From assembly GCF_037976325.1 (NCBI RefSeq), contig NZ_CP150265.1:6675001-6739000 (forward strand): DNA of 64,000 bases. The letters are read 5' to 3'. Shown here in pieces: positions 42,747-50,560 of the stretch. Positions within the stretch are counted from its first letter, which is position 1. Each line of letters begins with the position of its first letter. The position numbers and the translations under genes were made by a program. The DNA comes from Paenibacillus sp. FSL K6-3182. GTDB lineage: Bacteria > Bacillota > Bacilli > Paenibacillales > Paenibacillaceae. The notes under the pieces were generated by a model that saw only the letters and a program-made list of their open reading frames with translations, was not told where the DNA came from and did not search any database.

Positions 42747-43766
42747 TTATGCCTTACCAAGGAAAATTTCTGCTACCCGGTCAACAATCATATTAATGGC
42801 AATCGGGCCATAATAGGCAATCCATATGTTTGAATCCACATCATAGACTTGATTGTTTTTCACAGCTTCAACATTTTTCCACGTTTCCGTCTTCTGGATT
42901 TCGTCCACTGCCGCCTTGAACATATCATCTTTTACGAGGAAATAATGATTAGCGCCAACTTCCGGGAAAGCCTCTAATGCAATTTCATAAGCGGTATCCT
43001 TTTCCTTCAAAACCGATTCTGGGGCATTCAAGCCTAAATCATTGTATAAAATAGCTCCTGTACGGTGGATTGGTGTATGTATCCGTATCCCCTCATCACG
43101 TGGGCGCGCTAATGCAACAGTTTGATCTCCGAGCTTAGCCTTTAGCTCTACCTTCAGCTTCTCTGTTTTCACGTTGTAGGCCTCCAAGACAGCCTTCGCT
43201 TCTTCAGACTTCCCTACAATTTTTCCAAAAGTATCTAAAGTGACGCGCCAATCCTCATTAAATTCGAGCATGATCGTTGGAGCAATTTTGGACAAGCTCT
43301 CATACACTTCTTCTTGGAATTCTGTACAAATAATTAAATCGGGTTCCATGGCCATAATAGCCTCAAGGTTGGGCTCATCCCTTGTACCGAGCAATTTAAC
43401 ATCCTTCAGCTTATCCATTAAATAGGCCGGGAAGTCTGTTTTATCTGCCGCGGCTTTTACGCTGCCCGCTGGCTGCTCTTCTAAAGTTACCAATTGATCC
43501 ACAAATTTTGTATCAAGCACCGCAATTTTAAGTGGGCGCTGCTCCAGCGTTGTTTCGCCCTTCATATGTTTAATAACAACAGGATATGCCTGTTGCGCTG
43601 TTTGCGATACGTTTGTGTTTGTAGAAGCTGCGCTAGATTCAGCTCCAGCTGGACTAGCCCCTCCCGTATTGTTTCCCATGCTATTTCCCGTCGAACATGC
43701 ACTCAACAATAAAATTAAACTGAGCATTAAGCTAACCGCTAAAATCGACCTCTTACTCCTATTCAT
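42747..43766 (-). CDS. Iron-siderophore ABC transporter substrate-binding lipoprotein
   Basis: Starting at the ATG at 43766, this gives a 339-residue lipoprotein: MNRSKRSILAVSLMLSLILLLSAC is a standard signal with lipobox LLSAC. It is followed by a Ser/Asn/Ala linker and a FepB/FhuD-type binding domain (PLKIAVLDTKFVDQLVTLEEQPAGSV, EPNLEAIMAMEPDLIICTEFQEEVYESLSKIAPTI). GGAGGAG lies 8 bases before the ATG, and a SigA-type promoter with a perfect Fur box lies just upstream. This is strong evidence for a separate, iron-repressed gene, although the frame is open into the preceding AraC gene. It would deliver siderophore to a permease encoded elsewhere. Confidence 0.8.
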   Translation of the reverse strand: MNRSKRSILAVSLMLSLILLLSACSTGNSMGNNTGGASPAGAESSAASTNTNVSQTAQQAYPVVIKHMKGETTLEQRPLKIAVLDTKFVDQLVTLEEQPAGSVKAAADKTDFPAYLMDKLKDVKLLGTRDEPNLEAIMAMEPDLIICTEFQEEVYESLSKIAPTIMLEFNEDWRVTLDTFGKIVGKSEEAKAVLEAYNVKTEKLKVELKAKLGDQTVALARPRDEGIRIHTPIHRTGAILYNDLGLNAPESVLKEKDTAYEIALEAFPEVGANHYFLVKDDMFKAAVDEIQKTETWKNVEAVKNNQVYDVDSNIWIAYYGPIAINMIVDRVAEIFLGKA

Positions 43767-44711
43767 CCGTATAACTCCTCCGTCTAATTGTTGATAATGA
43801 TTATCACAATCACCATCATACGAGAGAGAAGTATCCGCGACAATGGAATTTTGCGACATAGAGGATGAACTTATCCGACGGTGCTTTCTGAAGTTAAGAG
43901 GAGAAACGCCAATATGCTTCTTAAAGGCTCGGCTAAAATAATAACTATCACCATAACCTACTGATTCTGCAATGGCTTTAAGCGGCATATTCGTATTCAA
44001 TAACATCGTTTGCGCATGATCCATTCGAACCTGAATGAGATACTCTAGTGGCCCAATCCGAAGCTGCGCTTTAAATAATCGCTGCAGCTTTCTCTCATTG
44101 CAATGAAGAGTACTCGCCAATTCTTGAAGACTGATTGTCTCAGCGTAACGTTCCTCCATGAAGCGAATCGTTTGGCTGACGTAATCCGGCTGAGCTTTGG
44201 CTGCCCCCTCAGCGGCATGGAGCTGCTTCATAAGATCGTATACCAATTGGTGAAACAACGCTCTCACATGAAATCTTTCCAATTGAATATCAAGCATCCA
44301 GTGCGAATACATTTGCTCGATTCTCGTCAGAAGACCTAGCGGATAGGCAGGGGCAAAACCATATTGCATTTGAAAAGGATTATTGTCTCTATATACTTTT
44401 AACAGTTCTTTACGAGCTGGTAAAACGAGGACTGCTTTATAAAAAATAAAATAATAATCGAGTTTTTCATTCACTTGCACAATATCAATCGTAGCGCCTT
44501 TTCCGGCATGGCACACATAAAAACGATTCACCATATGCTCCATTCCGTCGATGAGAATTTTTGCATCACCAGCAGCAGCGAATAAGAAGGCACTAGCTGG
44601 CAATCGGAAGCCTTGCAAACTCTCACCCGATCGCAAAATAGACCGACGAACATCAAGCACCCTTATAGCAGCATGATTCCATAATGGTATATGTTCCTGT
44701 AATGTCATCAT
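42747..44711 (-). CDS. AraC regulator in one open frame with a siderophore-binding protein
   Basis: One uninterrupted frame of 654 codons covers an AraC-type regulator and the siderophore-binding lipoprotein. The first 280 residues are a sensing domain plus the AraC helix-turn-helix (FMEERYAETISLQELASTLHCNERKLQRLFK, then SVGYGDSYYFSRAFKKHIGVSPLNFRKHRR). About 33 unstructured residues follow, then the lipoprotein signal near residue 316 and the binding domain. The closest known relative in design is Btr (YbbB) of Bacillus, an AraC-binding-protein fusion that senses bacillibactin in the cytoplasm, but Btr has no signal peptide in the middle. Here the join carries a promoter, Fur box and ribosome binding site, so the regulator may simply have lost its stop codon. 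A start at 44711 or 44708 follows GAAGG. Confidence 0.7.
   Translation of the reverse strand: MMTLQEHIPLWNHAAIRVLDVRRSILRSGESLQGFRLPASAFLFAAAGDAKILIDGMEHMVNRFYVCHAGKGATIDIVQVNEKLDYYFIFYKAVLVLPARKELLKVYRDNNPFQMQYGFAPAYPLGLLTRIEQMYSHWMLDIQLERFHVRALFHQLVYDLMKQLHAAEGAAKAQPDYVSQTIRFMEERYAETISLQELASTLHCNERKLQRLFKAQLRIGPLEYLIQVRMDHAQTMLLNTNMPLKAIAESVGYGDSYYFSRAFKKHIGVSPLNFRKHRRISSSSMSQNSIVADTSLSYDGDCDNHYQQLDGGVIRMNRSKRSILAVSLMLSLILLLSACSTGNSMGNNTGGASPAGAESSAASTNTNVSQTAQQAYPVVIKHMKGETTLEQRPLKIAVLDTKFVDQLVTLEEQPAGSVKAAADKTDFPAYLMDKLKDVKLLGTRDEPNLEAIMAMEPDLIICTEFQEEVYESLSKIAPTIMLEFNEDWRVTLDTFGKIVGKSEEAKAVLEAYNVKTEKLKVELKAKLGDQTVALARPRDEGIRIHTPIHRTGAILYNDLGLNAPESVLKEKDTAYEIALEAFPEVGANHYFLVKDDMFKAAVDEIQKTETWKNVEAVKNNQVYDVDSNIWIAYYGPIAINMIVDRVAEIFLGKA
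43792..43806. promoter_or_regulatory. Perfect Fur box (7-1-7) inside the open frame
   Basis: TGATAATGATTATCA is an exact 7-1-7 inverted repeat matching the Bacillus Fur consensus. It sits 8 bases downstream of a -10 box and 26 bases upstream of the lipoprotein ATG, where bound Fur would block transcription of the binding-protein and FhuF-like genes. Confidence 0.9.
43815..43843 (-). promoter_or_regulatory. SigA-type promoter of the siderophore-binding gene
   Basis: On the minus strand TTGTCG (43838-43843) and TATGAT (43815-43820) are spaced by exactly 17 bases. Transcription would start within the Fur box just downstream. Confidence 0.75.
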
Positions 44712-44750
44712 GTTCACCTTCCATGTCTATTTACAATTTCCACCTCTCTT

Positions 44751-44779
44751 ATTATATTAATAATCATTCTCATTATCAA
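44751..44779 (-). promoter_or_regulatory. Promoter overlapped by a Fur box, upstream of the AraC regulator
   Basis: On the minus strand TTGATA (44774-44779) and TATAAT (44751-44756) are 17 bases apart. GATAATGAGAATGATTATT (44760-44778) matches the 19-base Fur consensus at 16 positions and covers the -35 box and spacer, so iron-loaded Fur should repress the regulator. The divergent L7/L12-like gene starts about 90 bases away. Confidence 0.85.
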
Positions 44780-44868
44780 AACATTCTTGCTCAGCAGCTC
44801 GAAATCGCCCTTACAATAATTGTAATTATGTTATAATAGGTTTTCAAAACAGGAAGGGGAGATTCGTA

Positions 44869-45207
44869 ATGGAAACGATCGAAATTGTTGCTGTGAGCGC
44901 ATTAGTTCTATCCGTCCTGCTTGGGTTAAAAGTGTTTAGCTTGCAGAGACAGGTTGACGAAATAAAATTAGAGCTTCAACGGGCTAACAACCATTCGGAT
45001 TTTTTGAGATCACCCAAGCCAAACCTAAATTCCCCTCCTTCCTCACCCGGTATGACTCGCAACAACGCCCCTATAAATATCGATGATAGATTACGCATGC
45101 TAGTTGCTTCAGGAAAAAGAGTTCAAGCAATTAAAGAGTTTAGAAAAAAAAGTGGCGTCAGCCTCAAAGAGGCCAAGGACTACGTAGACGACTTAGAGCG
45201 GCATTAA
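44869..45207 (+). CDS. Membrane protein with ribosomal L7/L12 C-terminal-like domain
   Basis: The 112-residue protein has an N-terminal membrane helix (IEIVAVSALVLSVLLGLKVF), a short coiled segment (LQRQVDEIKLELQRA) and a Pro/Ser/Asn linker. Its C-terminal 40 residues (DRLRMLVASGKRVQAIKEFRKKSGVSLKEAKDYVDDLE) match the L7/L12 C-terminal fold, including the KxxxGxxLKEAK pattern. It is not the ribosomal stalk protein, because the dimerisation domain is replaced by a membrane anchor. Such small proteins are common in Firmicutes, with unknown role. GGAAGGGGAG precedes the ATG. Confidence 0.82.
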   Translation: METIEIVAVSALVLSVLLGLKVFSLQRQVDEIKLELQRANNHSDFLRSPKPNLNSPPSSPGMTRNNAPINIDDRLRMLVASGKRVQAIKEFRKKSGVSLKEAKDYVDDLERH

Positions 45208-45253
45208 TATTGATCTGAATAAACCATTGTTCTTCATCATTTATCCAATTCAA

Positions 45254-45303
45254 AAGCAAAGAGGCTGTCTCTTTAAGGCAATTTGCCTTTAGTGACAGCC
45301 TCT
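45254..45303. terminator. Bidirectional terminator hairpin
   Basis: AGAGGCTGTC (45260-45269) pairs perfectly with GACAGCCTCT (45294-45303), with AAGGCAAATTGCCTT-like pairing inside. It has T-rich tails on the minus strand (TTTGCTTTTG) and weaker ones on the plus strand, and lies between convergent genes. Confidence 0.7.
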
Positions 45304-45326
45304 TATCTGTTTACTGGCTTACCGTT

Positions 45327-45677
45327 TTATCGCTCATATCCGGGATAGTCGTAATCAGAGTCTTTCAGCTTGTTTAAAATATTCATTTGGCGAATATGAT
45401 CTCTAGTTTCTGCCGTGCCTAACACATATACGGTTTCGTAAACCTTGATAATATCCTCATTAAACTTATCGGTTGCTTTGTCATTATCAGCTGATTTATA
45501 AGGGATTGGTGCGCGAAATTGTGTTTTTTCATCATCCCGCTGAATTTGGTCGAGCAGCTGCTGAAGCTCACTGATCTCCCCCTGCGTTGCGGTTACCGTT
45601 AACTGATCATTGATGGAAGGTTCAGGCTCGACCCGCTTTCCAGAAATCGATACATAATAGGTTTGCTTCTCCGTCAT
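45327..45677 (-). CDS. Small hypothetical protein
   Basis: The protein of 116 residues (MTEKQTYYVSISGKRVEPEP...) has a predicted beta strand at the start, a central helix (GEISELQQLLDQIQRDDEK) and a helical C-terminus ending in DSDYDYPGYER. I recall similar proteins in Bacillus and Paenibacillus, but no function. The frame extends upstream to 45812; the added residues are Cys/Leu-rich and have no ribosome binding site, whereas AGGAGGAGAG stands just before the ATG at 45677. Confidence 0.7.
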   Translation of the reverse strand: MTEKQTYYVSISGKRVEPEPSINDQLTVTATQGEISELQQLLDQIQRDDEKTQFRAPIPYKSADNDKATDKFNEDIIKVYETVYVLGTAETRDHIRQMNILNKLKDSDYDYPGYER

Positions 45678-45790
45678 GCCTCTCACTCTCCTCCTATTCG
45701 ATAATAACTTATAAAACAAATCGGATAGAGATGAAACAAGGCTGCATCTACAATTTGCCCACGAATGCAACAATAACAAGGCTTCTATAC

Positions 45791-45843
45791 AAAAAAAGCA
45801 CCCACAAGCCATGCACCTTCTTCAAAGTGTTTTGCGTGTGGGT
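45791..45843 (-). terminator. Probable terminator of the aldo/keto reductase gene
   Basis: On the minus strand ACCCACA (from 45843) and TGTGGGT (to 45800) enclose a loop that can pair further, followed by GCTTTTTTT, 17 bases after the stop codon. Confidence 0.6.
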
Positions 45844-45860
45844 ACCCGTTGTGTCTATCT

Positions 45861-46835
45861 CTATGGCAAGCGATACCATGCAAAAGGTTCACCCGTACGG
45901 AATGGGCGGCTAATCTTCTGCAATTCCTCTTCTGTATCTGCGGTCAGCTGCATGGATACACTCTTCAAGTTTTCTTTGAGCTGCTCCACCTTTGTCGCTC
46001 CCACAATGACGGTAGATACGACAGGCTGATGCATGAGCCACGCGAGTGATAATACGCTTGGCGTACAGTCCAATTGTTCCGCAAGCTTCGCTACATTTTC
46101 ACCTAATGCAATGGTTTTAGTATCGATAAATCGCTGGAAACTCGGGTCGGTCTGAGCGCGAGAGCCCTCTGGCGCCTGCTGCGCTGCGCTGTATTTTCCT
46201 GATAAAATGCCGCCAGCCAGCGGAAAATACGGAATGATGCCCACGCCTTGGTCTAGACACATCGGAACCAACTCGTTTTCCGGCGTTCGATCCGCTAAGG
46301 AGTAGCTCACTTGTGTCGATACGAAGCGATTTATTCCAAGCCGATCACTGATTCCGAGCGCCTTCATCAGCTCCCACGCAAAGTAATTGGAAGCTCCGAT
46401 GTAGCGCACCTTGCCAGAGCGTACCATATCCTCTAGTGCTCGAAGTGTTTCCTCAAGTGGTGTTTCAGGATCAAATGTATGAATTTGATATAGATCGATA
46501 TAGTCGGTTTTTAGACGTTTTAAGCTGTGTTCCAGTTCCGTCTGCAAATGAAATCTGGACGAGCCGCGCTCATTTACGCCTGCTCCCCGAACTAGCCCTG
46601 CTTTTGTAGCTAAAACAACATGTTGACGCTGTCCCTCGAGCACCTGCCCAATGATTTTTTCGGATTCGGTGGCTGCATAAATGTTAGCTGTATCGATAAA
46701 GTTGATTCCATTGTCTATCGCGCTATGAATGATTTGTTTTGAAGCCTCATAATCTGCGCGTTTGCCAAATGCGTTGGTACCTAAACCGAGCGCGGATACT
46801 TTGAGGCCGCTATTTCCAAGTCGTCGGTAATGCAT
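45861..46835 (-). CDS. Aldo/keto reductase
   Basis: The protein of 324 residues is an NADP-dependent aldo/keto reductase of the potassium-channel-beta/YghZ type. The catalytic tetrad is visible: Asp and Tyr in FIDTANIYAATESE, Lys in VLATKAG and His in LYQIHTFDPETPLEE. The phosphate-binding end has VIVGATKVEQLKENL. It reduces aldehydes or ketones that cannot be named. AAAGGAG lies 10 bases before the ATG at 46835; the open frame to 46931 lacks family residues. It is a single gene, divergent from the SNF2 helicase. Confidence 0.9.
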   Translation of the reverse strand: MHYRRLGNSGLKVSALGLGTNAFGKRADYEASKQIIHSAIDNGINFIDTANIYAATESEKIIGQVLEGQRQHVVLATKAGLVRGAGVNERGSSRFHLQTELEHSLKRLKTDYIDLYQIHTFDPETPLEETLRALEDMVRSGKVRYIGASNYFAWELMKALGISDRLGINRFVSTQVSYSLADRTPENELVPMCLDQGVGIIPYFPLAGGILSGKYSAAQQAPEGSRAQTDPSFQRFIDTKTIALGENVAKLAEQLDCTPSVLSLAWLMHQPVVSTVIVGATKVEQLKENLKSVSMQLTADTEEELQKISRPFRTGEPFAWYRLP

Positions 46836-47080
46836 GGTTGACCAGCTCCTTTTCCCATAATCAAGCTTAACTTCACTTCCTACATTATACCGTTGATTGC
46901 ATTCAATTTCAGTAAGAGCTGCCTGGACCACATCAAAAGTAGAGCTAGCATTTGCTAGGCTTTTATTTCAGAAGCACAATGCCCACATTTTGAATTGTGA
47001 CCTGCTGTACATATTCTGCTATGATAAGAATTAACTTACACATCGGAACAAGCGTTCCGCTAGCGGAAAGGAACCATACC

Positions 47081-50000
47081 ATGAGCGTACAGTTGTCCGA
47101 GCGAGTTATTAAGCTGCTATGCGGCGATACCTTCTATGAACGCGGCGAAGCCTATTATAAAGATGGAAAAGTTACGCTTGCGGACCAAGGTCCTGAGGCA
47201 AGCAGCTTTAAAGCTATCGTAATGGGCAACCATCGCTATGAGGTTACGATCGATATTGACCTGGATGGAGACGTCGAAGCGGAGTGCTCCTGTCTCGCTT
47301 TCAGCACCTACGATAAGTATTGCCAGCATGTAGCTGCGGCGCTGCTGCAAATTCATCATTTTCAAAATGAGTTTGATAAGCCTGCCCGTATCTACCCCTC
47401 ACTCCTTCATCCAGAGGATAGGCCTTACTATGATGATGACGAAGCAGATACAACCCATCTCCGTAATCGATATGCCGCGCAAGCGGGGTTAGAAGCAGCC
47501 GATACTCGGCTGGCTAACGGCATGTTAGGCTTGTTCAGCCACCGTCCGATCCGCACAAGCGGAAGCCGGTCGCTTTTGGACATGCGCACCACTCTTGAAG
47601 TAGAGATTTCTGTTAAGCTTTTCCCCTACGGCTTCCGAAAGCATATGTTCGGCATTGAGCTTAAGGTTGGCCCAAAACGGTTATATATCGTACAGCAAAT
47701 ACGCGAATTTCTGGAAAAGGTCGACCGGCGGGAGCCTTACGTCTTCTCGAAACATTTCACCTATGATCCAGCCGTTCACAGCTTTCAGCAGGAGAATGAT
47801 GTGGTGCTTGCGAGGCTTATTCAAATCTACCGAAATGAAAAGATATTCAGGGAATCGCTGTCCCGCTCATTTCTAAGAGAGGCTCCGGCAGGCGGAGACC
47901 GTATGCTGCTTGTACCTCCCTCCTCATGGGATAAGACGCTTCCTTTGCTAACTGCTGCACCGACCGTACAGCTGCTCTATAACAATCAAACGTTTCATGG
48001 CATTGAACGGAGTGACGAAGCGCTCCCGCTCCATTTTGCGTTTGATCAAGCGACAAGCGACGGCTATCAATTGGATATTCAGGGACTTGATCAGATCATC
48101 ATTATGGAAGACTATGAGCTGGTTATCACAAACGGCAAGCTGATTGAGCTGAAACCGGAATCTTGCACACGGCTTATGGAGATGAAGCAGCTGCTTGACA
48201 CTTCACGCAAGCCAAAGATTCATATTGCCCCTGCGCAAATGGAGCCGTTTATGGAAAGGGTCATCCCGGGACTAATGAAGCTGGGCAGTGTCGGAATTGC
48301 GGAATCAATATCTGACCGCGTGCTGCAAACGCAGCTTAAAGCGAAGCTTTACTTGGACCGGGTAAGAGATCGGCTGGTCGCAGGGCTTGAGTTCCAATAT
48401 GGCGACATTATTATTAATCCTTTAGAAGGAAGCGAGAAATCACGCGGTACTGATCGCATTCTCATGCGGGACGGAGAACAAGAGCGGCTCATTCTCGAGC
48501 TGATGGAGCTGGTTCCCTTCGCCAAAACAGAGGGCGGCTATTTCATGGAGGACGAGGATTCGGAATTCGAATTTCTGCACCATATCATCCCGCGGCTTGA
48601 GAAGCTGCTGACCGTGTACGCTACCTCTGCTGTTAAAGTGCGAATTGTGACCAAGCATGCAGCGCCAAAAGTAACGATTAATGTAGATGAGCGTACAGAC
48701 TGGCTGGAATTCAAGTTCGATATGGACGGCATTCCTGAATCGGAAATTCGGAACCTGCTGAAGTCGCTTGAAGTGCAGCGCAAATACCACCGTTTGCCAA
48801 ACGGCTCATTATTGCCGCTTGATGGCGCCGAGTTTCAAGAAATCATCCATTTCTTAAATGAGGTCGGCCTGCGCCAAAGCGATATTCAAGGAACCGAATT
48901 TCGGATACCTACAGCCCGCGGCCTGCATCTCATTGGTTCACATGAGAACGGAAATGCGGTAAGACTTGGCAAATCGTTCCGCCGGCTGCTGGAAAACATG
49001 CGTAACCCCGACAATTTGGATTTCCCTGTACCGGATAATCTCGCGAACGTGCTGCGGGATTATCAGCAATACGGCTATCAATGGATGAAGACACTTGCCC
49101 ATTACCATTTCGGCGGCATTCTTGCCGATGATATGGGGCTCGGAAAAACAGTCCAGGCCATCGCATTTGTCGTTTCCGTACTTCCTGAGATTCGGAAGCG
49201 AGAGCAGCCAGCATTAATCGTTGCTCCCGCTTCGCTCGCCTACAACTGGCTGAATGAGCTGAAGAAATTCGCCCCAGAGGTTCGCGCCGTTATTGCCGAT
49301 GGCACCAAGTCAGAGCGCAGCGGCCTGCTGACAGGTGATTCTTCGGCGGATGTGATCATAACTTCATATCCCTTGCTGCGCAAAGATATTAAAGATTATA
49401 TGAAGCAAAGCTTCCACACGCTGATTTTGGACGAGGCGCAATATTTCAAAAACCATACGACTCAAACCGCGCAAGCCGTTAAGGCTATTGATGCCGGGTA
49501 TCGCTTCGCATTGACCGGCACGCCCGTGGAAAATACGCTGGAGGAGCTATGGTCTATTTTCGGAGCCGTTTTCCCAGCGTTATTTCCTAGCAAGCAAGCT
49601 TTCAATGAGCTATCGCGAGAAGCTGTCGCCAAGCGGGTTCGTCCGTTCTTGCTGCGCAGGCTGAAAAGTGATGTACTGAAGGAGCTGCCTGACAAAATCG
49701 AGTCAATACAAGCATCGGAGCTGCTGCCTGAGCAGAAACAGCTGTATGTTGGCTTCCTAGCTAAGCTGCAGCAGGAGACGGTGAAGCATTTGAACGATGA
49801 AAGTTTCCAGCAAAATCGAATTCGAATTTTAGCTGGAATAACAAGGCTTCGCCAGCTCTGCTGCCATCCTGCCTTATTCGTAGAAGATTACCGAGGAAGC
49901 TCCGCCAAATTTGAGCAGCTCCTTGAAATTATCGAGGAATGCCAGAGTGCTGGCAAGCGGCTGCTCATCTTCTCACAATTTACAGAGATGCTCGGCCTAA

Positions 50001-50416
50001 TCGCACGGGAGCTGGGTTACCGAGGCATTACTCATTTTTATTTGGACGGGCAAACAAAAGCCTCCGAGCGCGTCGAGCTTTGTAATCGATTCAACGACGG
50101 TGAGCGCGACCTCTTCCTGCTCTCGTTAAAAGCAGGGGGCACTGGACTAAACCTAACGGGTGCCGACACTGTTATTCTCTACGACCTTTGGTGGAACCCA
50201 GCCGTCGAGCAGCAAGCAGCCGATCGTGCACATCGCATTGGACAGAAAAACGTCGTGCAGGTCATCCGCCTCGTAACGCAAGGCACGGTCGAGGACAAAA
50301 TGTATGAGCTTCAGCAAAAGAAAATGAACCTGATTGACGAGGTTATCCAGCCTGGTCAGGAGGCTCTATCCTCTCTATCGGAAAAGGATATTCGTGAAAT
50401 TCTGATGATTGAGTGA
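47081..50416 (+). CDS. SWIM zinc-finger SNF2-family helicase
   Basis: The 1111-residue protein starts with a SWIM zinc finger (AECSCLAFSTYDKYCQHVAAALL, about residues 67-90, CxCx(n)CxH) and continues with a large SNF2-associated region. The SNF2 ATPase follows: Walker A in ADDMGLGKTVQAIA near 686, motif II DEAQ near 785, LTGTPVENTLEELWSIF. The C-terminal helicase domain has SLKAGGTGLNLTGADTVI, WWNPAVEQQAADRAHRIGQ. These are DNA translocases that remodel protein-DNA complexes; RapA-like roles are known for relatives. AAAGGA lies 8 bases before the ATG at 47081, which I prefer to an in-frame start at 46997. The gene is single and ends at a strong terminator. Confidence 0.93.
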   Translation: MSVQLSERVIKLLCGDTFYERGEAYYKDGKVTLADQGPEASSFKAIVMGNHRYEVTIDIDLDGDVEAECSCLAFSTYDKYCQHVAAALLQIHHFQNEFDKPARIYPSLLHPEDRPYYDDDEADTTHLRNRYAAQAGLEAADTRLANGMLGLFSHRPIRTSGSRSLLDMRTTLEVEISVKLFPYGFRKHMFGIELKVGPKRLYIVQQIREFLEKVDRREPYVFSKHFTYDPAVHSFQQENDVVLARLIQIYRNEKIFRESLSRSFLREAPAGGDRMLLVPPSSWDKTLPLLTAAPTVQLLYNNQTFHGIERSDEALPLHFAFDQATSDGYQLDIQGLDQIIIMEDYELVITNGKLIELKPESCTRLMEMKQLLDTSRKPKIHIAPAQMEPFMERVIPGLMKLGSVGIAESISDRVLQTQLKAKLYLDRVRDRLVAGLEFQYGDIIINPLEGSEKSRGTDRILMRDGEQERLILELMELVPFAKTEGGYFMEDEDSEFEFLHHIIPRLEKLLTVYATSAVKVRIVTKHAAPKVTINVDERTDWLEFKFDMDGIPESEIRNLLKSLEVQRKYHRLPNGSLLPLDGAEFQEIIHFLNEVGLRQSDIQGTEFRIPTARGLHLIGSHENGNAVRLGKSFRRLLENMRNPDNLDFPVPDNLANVLRDYQQYGYQWMKTLAHYHFGGILADDMGLGKTVQAIAFVVSVLPEIRKREQPALIVAPASLAYNWLNELKKFAPEVRAVIADGTKSERSGLLTGDSSADVIITSYPLLRKDIKDYMKQSFHTLILDEAQYFKNHTTQTAQAVKAIDAGYRFALTGTPVENTLEELWSIFGAVFPALFPSKQAFNELSREAVAKRVRPFLLRRLKSDVLKELPDKIESIQASELLPEQKQLYVGFLAKLQQETVKHLNDESFQQNRIRILAGITRLRQLCCHPALFVEDYRGSSAKFEQLLEIIEECQSAGKRLLIFSQFTEMLGLIARELGYRGITHFYLDGQTKASERVELCNRFNDGERDLFLLSLKAGGTGLNLTGADTVILYDLWWNPAVEQQAADRAHRIGQKNVVQVIRLVTQGTVEDKMYELQQKKMNLIDEVIQPGQEALSSLSEKDIREILMIE

Positions 50417-50483
50417 TGTGAATTCAATTCATATTAAAGGTGCATGGCTCAGCTCCGTTAAGGAGCAGACTGCCGCTTCGAAA

Positions 50484-50524
50484 TAAAAAAAGTAGGAATC
50501 ACAAATAGATTCCTACTTTTTTTT
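50484..50524. terminator. Bidirectional intrinsic terminator
   Basis: AAAAAAAGTAGGAATC and GATTCCTACTTTTTTT form a stem of about 16 base pairs around ACAAATA, with T runs on both strands. It separates the convergent helicase gene and the sugar locus. Confidence 0.92.
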
Positions 50525-50560
50525 GCATACAACATGTCTCGTCTAGAGGATCAATCTATT

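Noticed and set aside
46997..47080. N-terminal extension of the SNF2 helicase
   Set aside because: The extra 28 residues contain no family pattern and the ATG at 47081 has a well-placed ribosome binding site.
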